Shown here in pieces: positions 21,886 through 32,885 of a stretch of 64,000 bases of DNA. The translations under genes were made by a program, and so were the position numbers. How positions within the stretch are numbered: position 1 is the stretch's first letter; each line of letters opens with the position of its first letter. Source of the DNA: Benincasa hispida (Eukaryota; Streptophyta; Magnoliopsida; Cucurbitales; Cucurbitaceae); the NCBI RefSeq assembly GCF_009727055.1, contig NW_024063779.1, positions 378,536-442,535 of the forward strand, written 5' to 3'. The notes below the pieces were generated by a model. That model was not told the DNA's origin, made no database searches, and saw nothing but the letters and a program-made list of their open reading frames with translations.

Positions 21886-24755
21886 TGTGAACCCTGAGCC
21901 CTAATTTCTCTCTTGAGTATGTTCCCTATTGAGACTAGTATGGTGAGTAGGTTGATGTGGAAACTAATATGTAATTGTAGAGAAAAGGATGAATTTGAAA
22001 GCTTGACTCTTAAGTAAAACTTGGAAAATTGGCTAAGTATAACCCATGCGTTGGAAGCTAGAAAATTGACTAAGTATTGTTCCATGCATTGGCCTTGCTC
22101 ATTTAGAGGTTATTTGGGTGTTGAAGAAAGCCAAAGTGTGGCCAAGAGAAACGCATGCGGTAGCCAATGTCGTGAGAGGTTGGCAAAGCGTGCGGCAACC
22201 TCAAGTTGTACGGACATAGGCGTTGCGCGTTGGAGTTGCGCGCGCAGGTTGATCGGGTAGTAAAAGGAGCAGTGCTACGCGATGGTATGCGGTAATGCTA
22301 CCCGATGGTGTACGACAATGTTACGCGATGGTATGCGGCAATGCTACGTGATGGTGTCATACGGCAATGTTATGCGATGGTGCTATGCGGCAATGAGATG
22401 CGATGATGTTATGCGGCAACAATATGCGATGGTGCTATGCGACAGCAGCACTAGACGATGAGCTATGCGGCAATGAGAAAAACCATGGTGGACGCATGGT
22501 GAAACGTCTTGCGTTGCTAAGGCTTGCGGCACACAAGGTTAATACTATGCGTTGGTGATGTGCTATGCATTAGACATTCGATGGCATGTGGGCGCATAGG
22601 ACAAGGCTAATAGTATGTGTTGAAAGAGTGTTGGTCATTATCCTAGTTGAGCGCATAGGGCAAGGGTAAGCCCTGCGAAAGTGAAGGATATGTGGCCAAA
22701 GATGAGCCTTGCGAGCATCTAGCATATGTGACCAAGTTGCGTCAATTAGATGCACAAGGTAAGATTGAATGGACGCATGCACCAACTGGTGGTGTCCGGA
22801 CATAGATATGTTGCGACATTTGGATGGACGCATTCGTGGTTAGATGAACGCATATGAGGTTGGATGAATGCATTCAAAGTCGTCATCCGGACATGTGGCT
22901 TGTTGGGAAGAAATCTTAAGCCTTAGCTAAATGAGGCGGATGCACAAGAAGACATGCAAATTTAAGCATTTTGTGTTGGATAAGGAAGAAGAAGACACCT
23001 TAGATTATGGTGACTTGAAGGTTGCGTTGATAGTGTGGGGAAAAGACATTTAGACATCGGCCAAATAGGAGGTGTCGACCTTGGAGAGATTTTGGATGCC
23101 TATAAATAGGGCCAAGGACTTTTCTTCAGATCATAATTCAAAGGACAATAAGAAGAGTATGAAAGCTGATTGTGAGGAAACTTTGCGTTGATGAGAGAAC
23201 GCATGCATTGATAGTAAATCTATGCGTCGATCATAAAGCTTCAAGAGGAGACGCAGTTGGACAGTGAAGTCTGGAAATGACATCAACTTGGGATGAGGAG
23301 GTCTCCCAGCATACTCGTGCGTTTGGAGTGATTTCAAAGCCACCTAAAAGCTCTGCGAGTCTAGTTTTCAGGGTAGGGCTGTCGGAGAAGAAGCTCTAAG
23401 AATCGGGCTGGAAAGTGAGGAAAATGTAGAAGGGTCAAGCTGTCGGGTAAGTTTAGGCCAGTCTTGAGGATTTGATGATTCCGGCCAAACTACGAGGATT
23501 TCTGAGCTAAGATTTTAAGGTATGCTTCCTGAGACATTATAGAGCATGCATGTTTACAAAAGAAAGTATCTCAAGATAAGGTTTAGAACTATGAGTAATC
23601 TGAGCTTTAAATGTAATCTGGATCTTAGGGTTCAAAAGGGAGCCCGAGGTAACCAAGGAACTTCTAGAGAGAAAGATTCCTAAACGATCAAGGTGAGTGA
23701 CTAAAATATTTGACTAAATATTTACAATGTTTTAAAGAAACCATATTTTAAAGATTATTCTCATGCCAGTTAGTTTTACAAAGTGGTTTCCAAGCAAACC
23801 ATGAGTTATGTTTTAAACGCATGCCATGTATGAAAGTTTATTGAAAAACTATCTATGTGTGTTTAAATACACCCAGTATACGTTAGTATCTTTAAAGACA
23901 TGTTTTCTATGCGTTATGCTTTACATGCTTTAAAGAGAAAGTTATTTATGACTAGTTCTACTTGAAACGCGATACCGAAGTACAGTTGAGAAGGTATCCG
24001 AGCAACTCGATACTGAAGGACAAGTTTAGAGAAGGTATTTGAGCATAAGTGCCTAAGATATGATGGTACTTAGTATGGCCACGTGCACGTAGGTAGTTAA
24101 AGTCAAAGATTGAGCAAAAGAGTTCTCTCTTGACTAGCAATTGATATTGGAATTTAACCACAGTAGGGTTATTCTCAACTAAGGAACAATTTTAATGTTT
24201 TCTGATAAAAACAGCTTTATATGCTTTATACTTGAAAAATGTTTATACTGTAGTACAAGGTTACTGTAGAAGTTTATATTTTAGTTTAATCTCTTTATTG
24301 AGACTTTTGCATGAGAATCAGTTTTCTTTCTTAAGTCACTCACTGGGCTAGCAAGCTCACCCCATTTTCAAATATTTTCCTTTCCCCCAGGTAGCGGTCA
24401 AATCCTCAGGAGATAGCTCTACATCTGCTCTGCCACTAAAGGACAAAGATATTGTAACCCGTTTGCTAGATGGTTACTGTAAATATTGTACACATGTTAC
24501 AGTTGTTTATATGGGGACTAAGGTTTTGGGCATCGGGACTTGTGAAACTAGTAATGTAATTACTCTAAATATGTTGTGTTTTTAAACTTAATAAATTTTG
24601 GCCTGAGAGGCATCCTCTATATATGAGTTTATACATTGGTATTAGAGTTATTTCCGCAAAATTTATTAGGTAGTAAGTGTCAACAAAAGGGTTTATAACT
24701 GTTGTAGTCATGTCCTTTCCTAGGCTGAGAGAGTAGTCTGGGACGGGGTGTGATA
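21886..24755 (+). mobile_element. Gypsy-like LTR insertion with GACTA target duplication
   Basis: 2870 bp bounded by identical GACTA at 21881-21885 and 24756-24760, inside the copia B pol gene. It begins TGTGAACCCTGAGCCC and ends GGGACGGGGTGTGATA. A promoter-like TATAAATAGG is at 23101-23110, and a leader-like region follows. TTGGTATTAGAG, close to an initiator-Met primer-binding sequence, is at about 24635, 120 bp before the end; this is odd for a plain solo LTR, so the element may be an LTR plus a stub of internal sequence. No coding domain was found. It holds the array at 22255-22460 and many ACGCATG words. Confidence 0.75.
22255..22460 (+). repeat. 23 to 26-bp tandem repeat (GCGATGGT...ATGCGGCAAT)
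   Basis: About seven consecutive units of the form GCTACGCGATGGTATGCGG+CAAT. The first three units are 23 bp and the next ones 26 bp, through an inserted CTA/TCA. The array lies upstream of the TATA-like box in the gypsy-like LTR insertion. Confidence 0.85.
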
Positions 24756-24760
24756 GACTA

Positions 24761-26374
24761 TTTGTCCATAAACTTGCCGTTTTGAAAGTGAGTTTAATTA
24801 TGTCTTGATTGCTTCTTTCCACTAAAGTTAGTCTTTTCTATGTCGACATTCTTCAACAAATTTTGGTTCAAGATCCTCACTTTCAGATATTATCAAGAGC
24901 AACATTATAAGCAAAAATGTTGTCAATAACTACATTTCGTTTGATTCCATCTTTTTCCTGTCATGACATAGTTTATTGAAATCTTATTATTATCATTAGG
25001 TATTTCACTTTTCTCACTAGTCATGTCGATGATTTATTCATGGGTATTTACATTCTCAACCAAGTCTTTTTTACTGTTAATTATTTTTCGTTTTCGAGGA
25101 TTTCTATCTTTGGAACCCACTGATCTATCACACTTCTGGCGTGTTTCAGACTCATTAGCGACAACTTGTTGTATTGGGATATCAATTTTTTATGGAACTT
25201 TTGTAGCTGGTATATGTGACTTAGTTATTTTCTTTGCATCTATAAATACATATGGTAATTTGCTATATTTTGCAAATAAATTATTTATGAACTTCAAATT
25301 CACATTGATCTGTATGGGGATCTAAATGAGACAATAACGATGCATTCTATGTAATTTCTTTTTAAAATTTTTTAATTCCTCCTCCTAATGTTGGAAAATT
25401 TGTCTCACTAAAATGACAATTAACAAATCAGGCAATAAATACATTACCCATCAAGGATTCGAGATATTTAATAATTGATGGGGAATCATATCCAATATAT
25501 ATTCCTAACCTTCTTTGAGGACCCATTTTAGTGTGTTGTGGTGGAGCAATTGAAACATATACTGCACACCAAAAAATTCTTAGATGGTAAATATTTGGCT
25601 CATGATCATAAGCTAATTGTAATGGCGAGTACTTATGATAAGCTAGTGGCCTAATGCATACAAGTGACACTGCATGCAAAATAGCATATCCCCATATAGA
25701 TGAAGGAAGCTTAGCTCTCATAAGTAATGGTCTTGTAATTAATTGCAAACGTTTTATGAATGATTCTGCTAAACCATCTTGTGTATAAACATGTGTTACA
25801 GGATGTTCAACACTTATCCCAATTGACATATAATAATTATCAAAAGCTTGGGATGTAAATTCACCAACATTATCAAGACGAATGGTCTTAATTGTATAAT
25901 CAGAAAATTATGCTATTAACTTAATTATTTGAGCAAGTAATCTTACAAATGCAAGATTTCGACTTGATAATAAACACACGTGTGACCATCAACTGGATGC
26001 ATCTTAATACCATAAAATATCTTAATGGTCCACTTGGTGGGTTAATAGGTCCATATTAATCACCATGAATTCGTTCTAAAAATGCAAGTGATTGAGTCTC
26101 CACTTTGGTTAGTGATGGTCTAATTATTAATTTACCTTGAGAGCAAACAACACATGATAACTCATTAGATTGAAGAATCTTCTGGTTCTTCAATGGATAT
26201 CCATTTGAATTCTCAATAATTCTTCTCATCATTATAGATCCTGGATTACTCAATTGGTCATGCCAAATTGTAAATATGTCTAGATTTATGAACTTTAGGT
26301 TCATTGTTGCATATGATTCAATTACTCATATATAAATATTTTACAATCTAGAAGATAAAATAGGTAATTTTTCA
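24761..26374 (-). pseudogene. Copia B integrase relic (minus)
   Basis: In minus-strand order: 26304-26056 reads IWHDQLSNPGSIMMRRIIEN, then CVVCSQGKLIIRPS, the pre-integrase HHCC zinc region. The core, with stops, continues to 25829-25428, which reads ISVEHPVTHVYTQDGLAESF, then LAYDHEPNIYHLRIFWCAVY and IYIGYDSPSIIKYLES. The integrase to RT linker runs to about 24765, where it is cut by the GACTA-flanked LTR. The sequence stops abruptly at 26374 against the CACTA terminus. Function is lost. Confidence 0.85.
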
Positions 26375-26800
26375 CACTAAAAAAAAATCTTTCAGTGACG
26401 AATAAAATGCATTGCTAAAAGCGTAAAAACGCCACTAAAAGTATTAACAACGCGTACAGGTGCGTCGCTATGAATGTCGCGGTAGCCGCGTACTTAAAAG
26501 TTTTAGTGACGCATTTTTGTATGCGCCGCTAAAACACGACCAGATGCTAACACGTTACTAAAAGCGTACTTTTAGCAACACACGATTTTTTGCTATTTTT
26601 TTATATAGTGACGTGACAAATTTATGAATCTAAAAGTTAAGTTTTAGCGACGTATAAGACTACTGTTAAATGTGAATTTCTGGTCCTCTCATTACAAGCA
26701 TCTTTTACGACATTGACAAACGTCAGTAAAAAAAACATCAATTTACTAACGTTATATAAAGCGTTGCTAAAAGTATTTTATTGAATAAAAAAATAATGCT
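26375..26800. repeat. CACTA terminal sequence and subterminal repeats
   Basis: After CACTA, at least ten copies of GCGACG/CGCTAAAA/TAAAAGCG-type words occur in both orientations. In En/Spm elements such subterminal repeats bind the TNPA-type protein and are needed for excision; here that function is inferred from the family. Confidence 0.8.
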
Positions 26801-27435
26801 CAATTTAATATGTAAACCTGTTACAAAATCTAAAATGTAATAATATTTTAAATATTTTAAAAACTGATTAGTCATTTTAAATTAAAACAAAAAATTATAA
26901 ATCAAGATGCACAAATTTCCAAACGTCAAAACACTATCATTGAAACAAAATGAAATACCGACTTGATCATACGTTTGGATGACAAAAATCCCAATGTAAT
27001 ATCAACCTACTTCAATCATTTCCTAAATGAGCTCAAAGTTATATAAATCAAAATTAGTACCAACACTAGCTATTGCAAGTTTACATAACAAAAATCACAA
27101 TGTAAGTTATATTTGAAGCACAAAAGATCAGTTTGAAACAAAAATATAAAATACCCCCAAATTCTTTGAATTTTCATCTAGATTGAACTTTGTAAAATCT
27201 CGTACTATCTCGTCACAATCAAGACATAAAATCTGGCATATAAAAATTAAAATATGTGAGCACATTAGAATAACAAATTGAAGTAAGGGACATAATTACA
27301 TTCACAAAATCCAATTTCTTACAAACTATATGAAAACCATACTCAATATTGCACAAGTAAACAAACCTCATTAACATAGAAACTATTATAAAAGGACCAC
27401 CAAAACAACTATCATAAAGGGAGAGGGGGAGGGGA

Positions 27436-27870
27436 AGTTGAAAGCACAACCATCTTCTATCAGCAATAATACTTGAAAGTACAACCATCTTTTATCAACA
27501 AAATAACACATTTTCATAGAAGTCATGATCACTATATCAACAAAAGTAAACAAACCCCATTAAGATAGAAACAACCATACAAGAACCATTAAAATAACTA
27601 TATTAGGGGGAGGGGGAGTTGGAAAGTACAACCATCTTCTATCAACAATATTAGAATATTTTCGAATTCCTAATATCATGAGAAAAATAAAAAGGAACAT
27701 TTCCAAATTGCTAATATCAACTTCAAAAAAGCACAACCATCTTCTATCAACAAAATAACTCATTTTCATAGAAGTTATGATCACTATATCAACAAAAGCA
27801 AATAAACCCCATTAACATAGAAACAACCATACAAGGACCAACAAAATAACTATATTAAAAGGAGGGATGA
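27436..27870. repeat. Direct repeats of about 130 bp in the CACTA non-coding region
   Basis: The word ACAACCATCTTCTATCA occurs at about 27446, 27485 (one mismatch), 27629 and 27737. A longer unit running from it through 'ttttcatagaag..atgatcactatatcaac' and 'cattaa.atagaaacaaccatacaag' occurs at about 27483-27612 and again 27735-27870, spaced about 252 bp. Confidence 0.75.
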
Positions 27871-28009
27871 TCACATTTAAACATAAAGACTACCATAACT
27901 GCAGGATAGTCAAAGCACTTCAATACACTTAATCTAATCCAACACTTTAACAAACTAAAATTGTAAGAATAATGTTTTATGAATATTACCTTTTAACTAT
28001 CATTCGATT

Positions 28010-29400
28010 GTTTCGAACTCCTTTCTATGTTAGATGTCCCTTCTTGAGTTGCCAACCTTCTTAGGATTTCTTCAATCACGGCTTGTTGTGATTCAATTAC
28101 ACTCTACAAATGTGCAACTTGAGCATTTGTTTCTTTAACATGCTTATAACTTGCATCATTCCTAGCATTTCTTGGTTTTGGTCCCTAACCTTTGCCCCTC
28201 ACATGCCCCGACCGTTTATCCAACACTCGTTCACAGATTCTTCTATCTTCAATAAGATTATCTACTTCTTCTAAAGTTGTTTTTAATGCCATCACCTCAT
28301 CCTAAAAATAAATATGCTATAGCATTATTATGATGTAAAATAAGAAAGAAAATATATAAATACAAAAGTTTACTTACATATTTCTTTTTTGCCTCATCAT
28401 TCACCCATCTCTTCTTTACATTAGAATGAGTGTACTTAAAAAATTCAATATCGCTTAACTCCTTACCATCTTCTAATTCCTGCATGTTATGACCAAATTT
28501 ATAGAATAAGAAATATTGATCATGGATATAAGAATGAAATACATACCTTTCTTTTCTTATGGCATAAAAATATCGAAGTGCCACCGCTATGAGTGAATGC
28601 AAGAGCAGCTCGAGCCTTAGTATTTTGCCTCAGAGATACGCTTAAAGTCTTCTCTTTCCCATCGATCACAAAAATAGTTCCAATCTGAATCTCTTGCCAC
28701 TTGTTTGTTGCACTGTTTTCGTGCTTTAGCCAGAGAGTTATACTATTCGTATGTTTTATGTAAAGAACAACAAAACTCTCTATGTAGTACACTTATCTCA
28801 TGTCAAGATAATATTGTACTATGGGGTCATCCAAATCCAGAATGAAGTAATTATAACATTGAAGAACAAACCCTGTTAGTTTCCAATTTATCTAAAAGAA
28901 GCATTTTATATTTTAAAAAATACACTTAACTAATTAAATTTTCGAAAGTCTGTCTATTATCTCCCTCTTTACCTCTCTAGAGACATCTGACCATTGCTCA
29001 CACTGAAGAGGTACTATTCCATGTACCTCTTTTCCAATGGTAGAATTCAACTTTGGATGAGTCCTTACAAATGGGTTTTCTATCTTCAAGTTCAATTTTG
29101 ATTGAAATGCAACCATTTTCTTTGACATACTTCTCCAGAGAAATCCCTCTAGTCGCTTCTCAACCTTTTGTTTAAGTCTTAGAACCTTCATAAGAAATAT
29201 CAAATATTAGTATAATTAAGGTTATAAGAAATTTGAATATTTATGCATAGAAATTAACACATTACCCTGAACATTTGAATTTATCGAACCAACTTCTTGC
29301 TCGCTAATAGAATCTTCATTATTGTTGTTTACTTTTGAGTAATTTTTGGTGGACCTATTACGATTTTCAGGTCCCAGACTTCTTGACGACATCTTGCAAC
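28010..29400 (-). pseudogene. CACTA second gene relic (Transposase_24 / TNPA-like)
   Basis: In minus-strand order: 29203-28934 includes RLEGFLWRSMSKKMVAFQSK and WSDVSREVKREIIDRL. 28792-28297 includes the TKARAALAFTHSGGTSIF segment, then KELSDIEFFKYTHSNVKKRW, then VNDEAKKKY. A predicted coiled-coil-like tail (VIESQQAVIEEILRRLATQE) is near 28100-28030. This order (DV..EVK, then FxYTHxxKKxxWVxEEAKKxY) is that of the Ptta/En/Spm plant transposase family (PF03004). The gaps between segments could be introns or decay. The protein would bind element ends or assist the main transposase. Confidence 0.75.
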
Positions 29401-29699
29401 ATAACAATAAGCATATACATATAATGTAAGTTTAAGTAGTTATGTATAACCTTACAAATATTTTTATGCGTCACTGTCATAATTTTCATCACATAATGAT
29501 GTGTTTGAATGTGTGCTCATTGACTCATTGCTAGAATGATTGAAATCAAAATCTTCTTTATCAATTGATGCTTCTTCATTACCTTGCACAAGTAAATCTA
29601 CTTTATCTTCAATAGCCAAAGGCTCAACATCTTCTCTATTAAATGTTTGTGAATCTAAGTTATCTTCAACTCAAGGATAACATATAGGTATGGTTACAT

Positions 29700-31985
29700 C
29701 TATTGTTACTTCTATTTCATCACTTGCAAATTCTGAAATGTCCCACACATTTTTCTGTTGAAATTGTTGAACAATTTTCCAGTCTTGACCAAGTTTGTAA
29801 TCATCTAAATAGAATACTTGCATAGTTGACTTACAAGAATGAATGGCTCATCTTTGTACCATCGATAACGAGTATTTATTGATGTAAATCCATCAACTAT
29901 CTTAATTCGACTTTTTCATGAACTGATATCATACCATTCACACTTAAAAAGATTATTTGCCTTCATACAAATGTATTATAGACTTATTATTTCATGTAAT
30001 TCACCATAGAAAATTATTTGCCCAGATTCATCATCACCAGGCATCGTGACTCCACTATTTTGCATGGTCCGACGATTATCACGATCTTTTGTATGAAATC
30101 AAACTCCATTTTCTATACACCTACTATAAGATCAAGCACAATCATTTGGACCACAAGCAAGAGCATACAAATCATCAGATATCATTTTATCACAATGCAA
30201 CCTTTGGGCCTAATCATAAAAGAAAATGTTTAGGTAAAATAGAGTTATCTAACTTAGAGGTATGACCATGCCCAAGGGCGTACCTTTGTTTTGAACCATG
30301 CAGGGAATTCTAGTTGTTGCCTCTTATGCAAATCAACAAGTCAATTATTTGATTTATGTACTCTCATATACTCCTTATACTTTGCAAGTTAGTTTAATTT
30401 TTCCATTTATATTTTAAATATAAAAATGAGTGTTATTAGCGATACATACTGAAGATAAAATTCCACTTCATCACAATTGTTTAGAGTATACCAATGTGAT
30501 TTCTCTAACTCATCAGAAGTTAATTGTTGAAATTGGCCACCACCTAACCATCGTATATGCCCAGAAAAAACTGATAATCCACTATTGCTCTTGTCATCAT
30601 CAATGTTATCACTGTTCCGATCACTTCTATTAAACCTTGTTACAATTCCATGTAAATCATAGAACAAAGACCGTGAGGGAAAGGTGAAAAGAACCTTATT
30701 TAGGGAGTGCAAATATTCATTTATGATGTAAGCCTCAACAATTGAACCTTCTGGCCAAGCTTTGTTTCTAACATATTGTTTCAAATATTGCAAACTCCTA
30801 ATACATAATATCGAAAGCACAAGTATTAAAATCCTACAACATAAATGTGAGTTTTAAAGAATATAAGAGAATTTGCATATCTTTTAATTGGATATATCCA
30901 ACTACCAACAGGGCCAACAATTTTTGCTTCCTATGGAAAATGGACAGCTAAATGGACCATTACGTCAAAAAATGTTGGTGGAAATATCTTTTCTAATTAC
31001 ATAGGATGAGTACTATATCAGCTTGCATTTTGTCTAATTTTGGTATGCTCAAAGTTTTTTTTACATAGACCATGGAAGAAATTAGACAACTCTGATATAG
31101 TTGTATAAATATCATTGCGTAGATATGGCCAAATGCCAAGTGGGAAAGGTCTTTGTAATAAAACATGAAAATCATGGCTTTTTAAACTAGAGATTTTTTC
31201 CTCATTCACATTTACACACCTGGATATATTGGAAGCAAAACCACCAGGAAACCTCACAAATTTCAAGAATGTACAAAAGTTCACTTTTTTAGCAGCAGTT
31301 AATGTGTAAGATGCATGAGGCTTGACATGCCTATTTTCGATTTTTTGTATGTGAAGCTCCTTTCTTATATTCAAGTTAGCTAAATCCTTATGAGCTTTAA
31401 TTGGTGTCTTTAATCTTCCCTTTGATGTTCAATATAGTACCCACCAAATTATCACATATGTTTTTCTCAATATGCATCACATCAAGTATATGGTTTAAGG
31501 TTTTGCCAATAAGGAAGACCGGAAAAAATGCTTCTTTTAGTCCAATTGTGCTGGTTAATTATCCTTTTTCATTTGTTATCACGTCTTGTGGGATTCTTAC
31601 TGAGCATAGGAAAACTTATTGAATTCAATTGATTTACAATATCTTGCCCAGATAATATATTCGGAGCTGCTCGAATTTCTCCATCATGTTGCTTATTTTT
31701 GCACCATGCATGAGTTAAAGGTAGATACCAACAATGTCTCGTATAACAATTTTTGCTATTTAGTCCCATTGAGCTTGTATCAACATTGAAAACTGGACAT
31801 GCTTTATATCTTTTTGTCCTCCAACCATATAAATCACCATAAGCTAGAAAATCATTGATTGTCCATAATAGCGTGGCATGGAGTTGGAAGAAAGAAGCAC
31901 TGAAACTATCATATGTTTGAACGCCATTAACCCACAACTCATTTAACCACCTAGTCTCTCATTCCAGTTTTAAGCAGAAGCTCTA
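29700..31985 (-). pseudogene. CACTA transposase relic (tnp2, DUF4218, DUF4216)
   Basis: 31937-31569 reads WVNGVQTYDSFSASFFQLHA, then LLWTINDFLAYGDLYGW and HCWYLPLTHAW, matching the tnp2 transposase domain. 31374-31018 reads FVRFPGGFASNISRCVNVNE and LKSHDFHVLLQRPFPLGIW, matching DUF4218. 30820-30407 reads YVRNKAWPEGSIVEAYIINE, then HWYTLNNCDEVEFYL. Near 29960-29790 comes FKCEWYDIS, DGFTSINTRYRWYKDEPFIL, matching DUF4216. The order of domains is that of the En/Spm TNPD protein, the catalytic subunit. Stops between segments indicate a pseudogene, and its N-terminal part beyond 31985 is missing. Confidence 0.85.
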
Positions 31986-31994
31986 AACACAACA

Positions 31995-32413
31995 TGTGAT
32001 ATCCTCCATGGAGTTATTTTACGACTAGTACCTCAAACACTATTTATGAAATACGGAGAGGCAAAAAACCGACTATGAAATACTTTCACATCTTTGTACG
32101 CACTTGCTACATTCTTGTTGACAGAGAGGCTAGACGGAAATGAGATTCCAAATTGGATGAAGGAATTTTTCTTGGATATTCCACAAACAGTTGAGTCTAC
32201 CCTGTCTACAATAAACAAACTCATACTGTAATGGAGTCTATTAATGTTGTGATCGATGATGATGCAGCCTCTTTCGGTTCTACTTCTATAGAAGAAGATT
32301 CCAACATTACTCCATTTGTCAGTACTGATATTCCTAACATCTTGACTGATTTCTGTTCAACGGTCGAATTGTTCTACATTGTGTTCTTGCTCGTTGTTCA
32401 CTATAGAGTTTAA
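31995..32413 (+). pseudogene. Copia family C integrase C-terminal fragment
   Basis: In frame with one or two shifts the plus strand reads IRRGKKPTMKYFHIF, then CYILVDREARRKWDSKLDEG, then IFLGYS, YNKQTHTV and MESINVVIDDD (32231-32413 is intact). Copia proteins of this type typically read KPxxxYFHVFGCKCYI, then SDEGIFLGYS and MESINVVVDD. It is a different family from A and B, whose equivalents read FRIWGCP and LRIFG. Only about 400 bp remain, squeezed between the CACTA stump and a copia A LTR piece. Confidence 0.75.
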
Positions 32414-32885
32414 TTTTGAATCTCATTCAAAATTAACTTTATGTTATAATATATCTATATACATTATATTAATTGTGTCTTATAAAATTAACTCCCTTAT
32501 TTATTTGAATAATTCAAATTAATTAAAAATTAATTGATTCATGTTTTACCATTATTAAGCTAGCAAGGGTATCTTATGGACCTAGAATTTAAAAGCTCCA
32601 ACGACACAAGATTAACTAATCAAACTTTTTAATTAAATTAGTCAACATTTATTAATTACAAGCCACTCTACTAAAAACCTATATTGCACTCTTCGTACTA
32701 CAGATATATTTTTGGTCTATGGATATAACCAATCAACAGTAAGTCGACCCTTCACAAATCACTCGAAATTACAGTTGGGTCAAATTACTATTTTACTCTT
32801 GTAGTTGCATTTAACTCCTTAAATACCACTGATCCCTCTAATGAACGAACAGTTTATAGTCCAACTATAAACTAATATTTAATGA
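32414..32885 (-). repeat. Copia A LTR fragment (reverse)
   Basis: Matches the reversed mid-LTR block of other copies: 'agctccaacgac', 'ccactctactaaa', 'ctacagatatatt', 'ataaccaatcaacagta', 'ccactgatccctctaatgaa'. Compare 19190-19450 and 60560-60830. Both LTR ends are missing. Confidence 0.75.

Larger units (their letters stand above)
17843..26374 (-). mobile_element. Copia family B element (minus strand), three times interrupted
   Basis: On the minus strand the order is integrase (26374 to 24761), RT/RNase H (21880 to 20440), PPT (about 20262-20250) and 3' LTR (20249-20172 plus 18122-17843). It is the same family as 8651-14162. A copia A solo LTR sits in the 3' LTR, a 2.87-kb gypsy-like LTR insertion in the coding region between integrase and RT, and a CACTA transposon end abuts the integrase at 26375. 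The gag, protease and 5' LTR are missing. Confidence 0.85.
26375..31990 (-). mobile_element. CACTA (En/Spm) transposon, one end visible
   Basis: The left terminus is CACTAAAAAAAAATC at 26375, followed by subterminal repeats, a non-coding 3' region and, on the minus strand, TNP2-type transposase and Transposase_24-type relics. This is the standard plant En/Spm layout. The right end is missing: tnp2 sequence stops near 31985 against an unrelated copia fragment. The 3 bp before the terminus are TCA, but no partner duplication can be read. Confidence 0.85.

Noticed and set aside
22570..22833. Minus-strand His/Arg-rich ORF, and plus-strand ORF at 22021-22260
   Set aside because: Both lie in the promoter-side part of the LTR-like insertion with ACGCAT words and degenerate repeats. 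There is no recognisable domain.
25023..25325. Plus-strand ORF with hydrophobic segments
   Set aside because: Antisense to the integrase-RT linker of minus-strand copia B; the hydrophobic look follows from the A-rich sense strand.
31401..31622. Plus-strand ORF within the CACTA region
   Set aside because: It is the shadow of the minus-strand tnp2/DUF4218 relic, which has clear family motifs.
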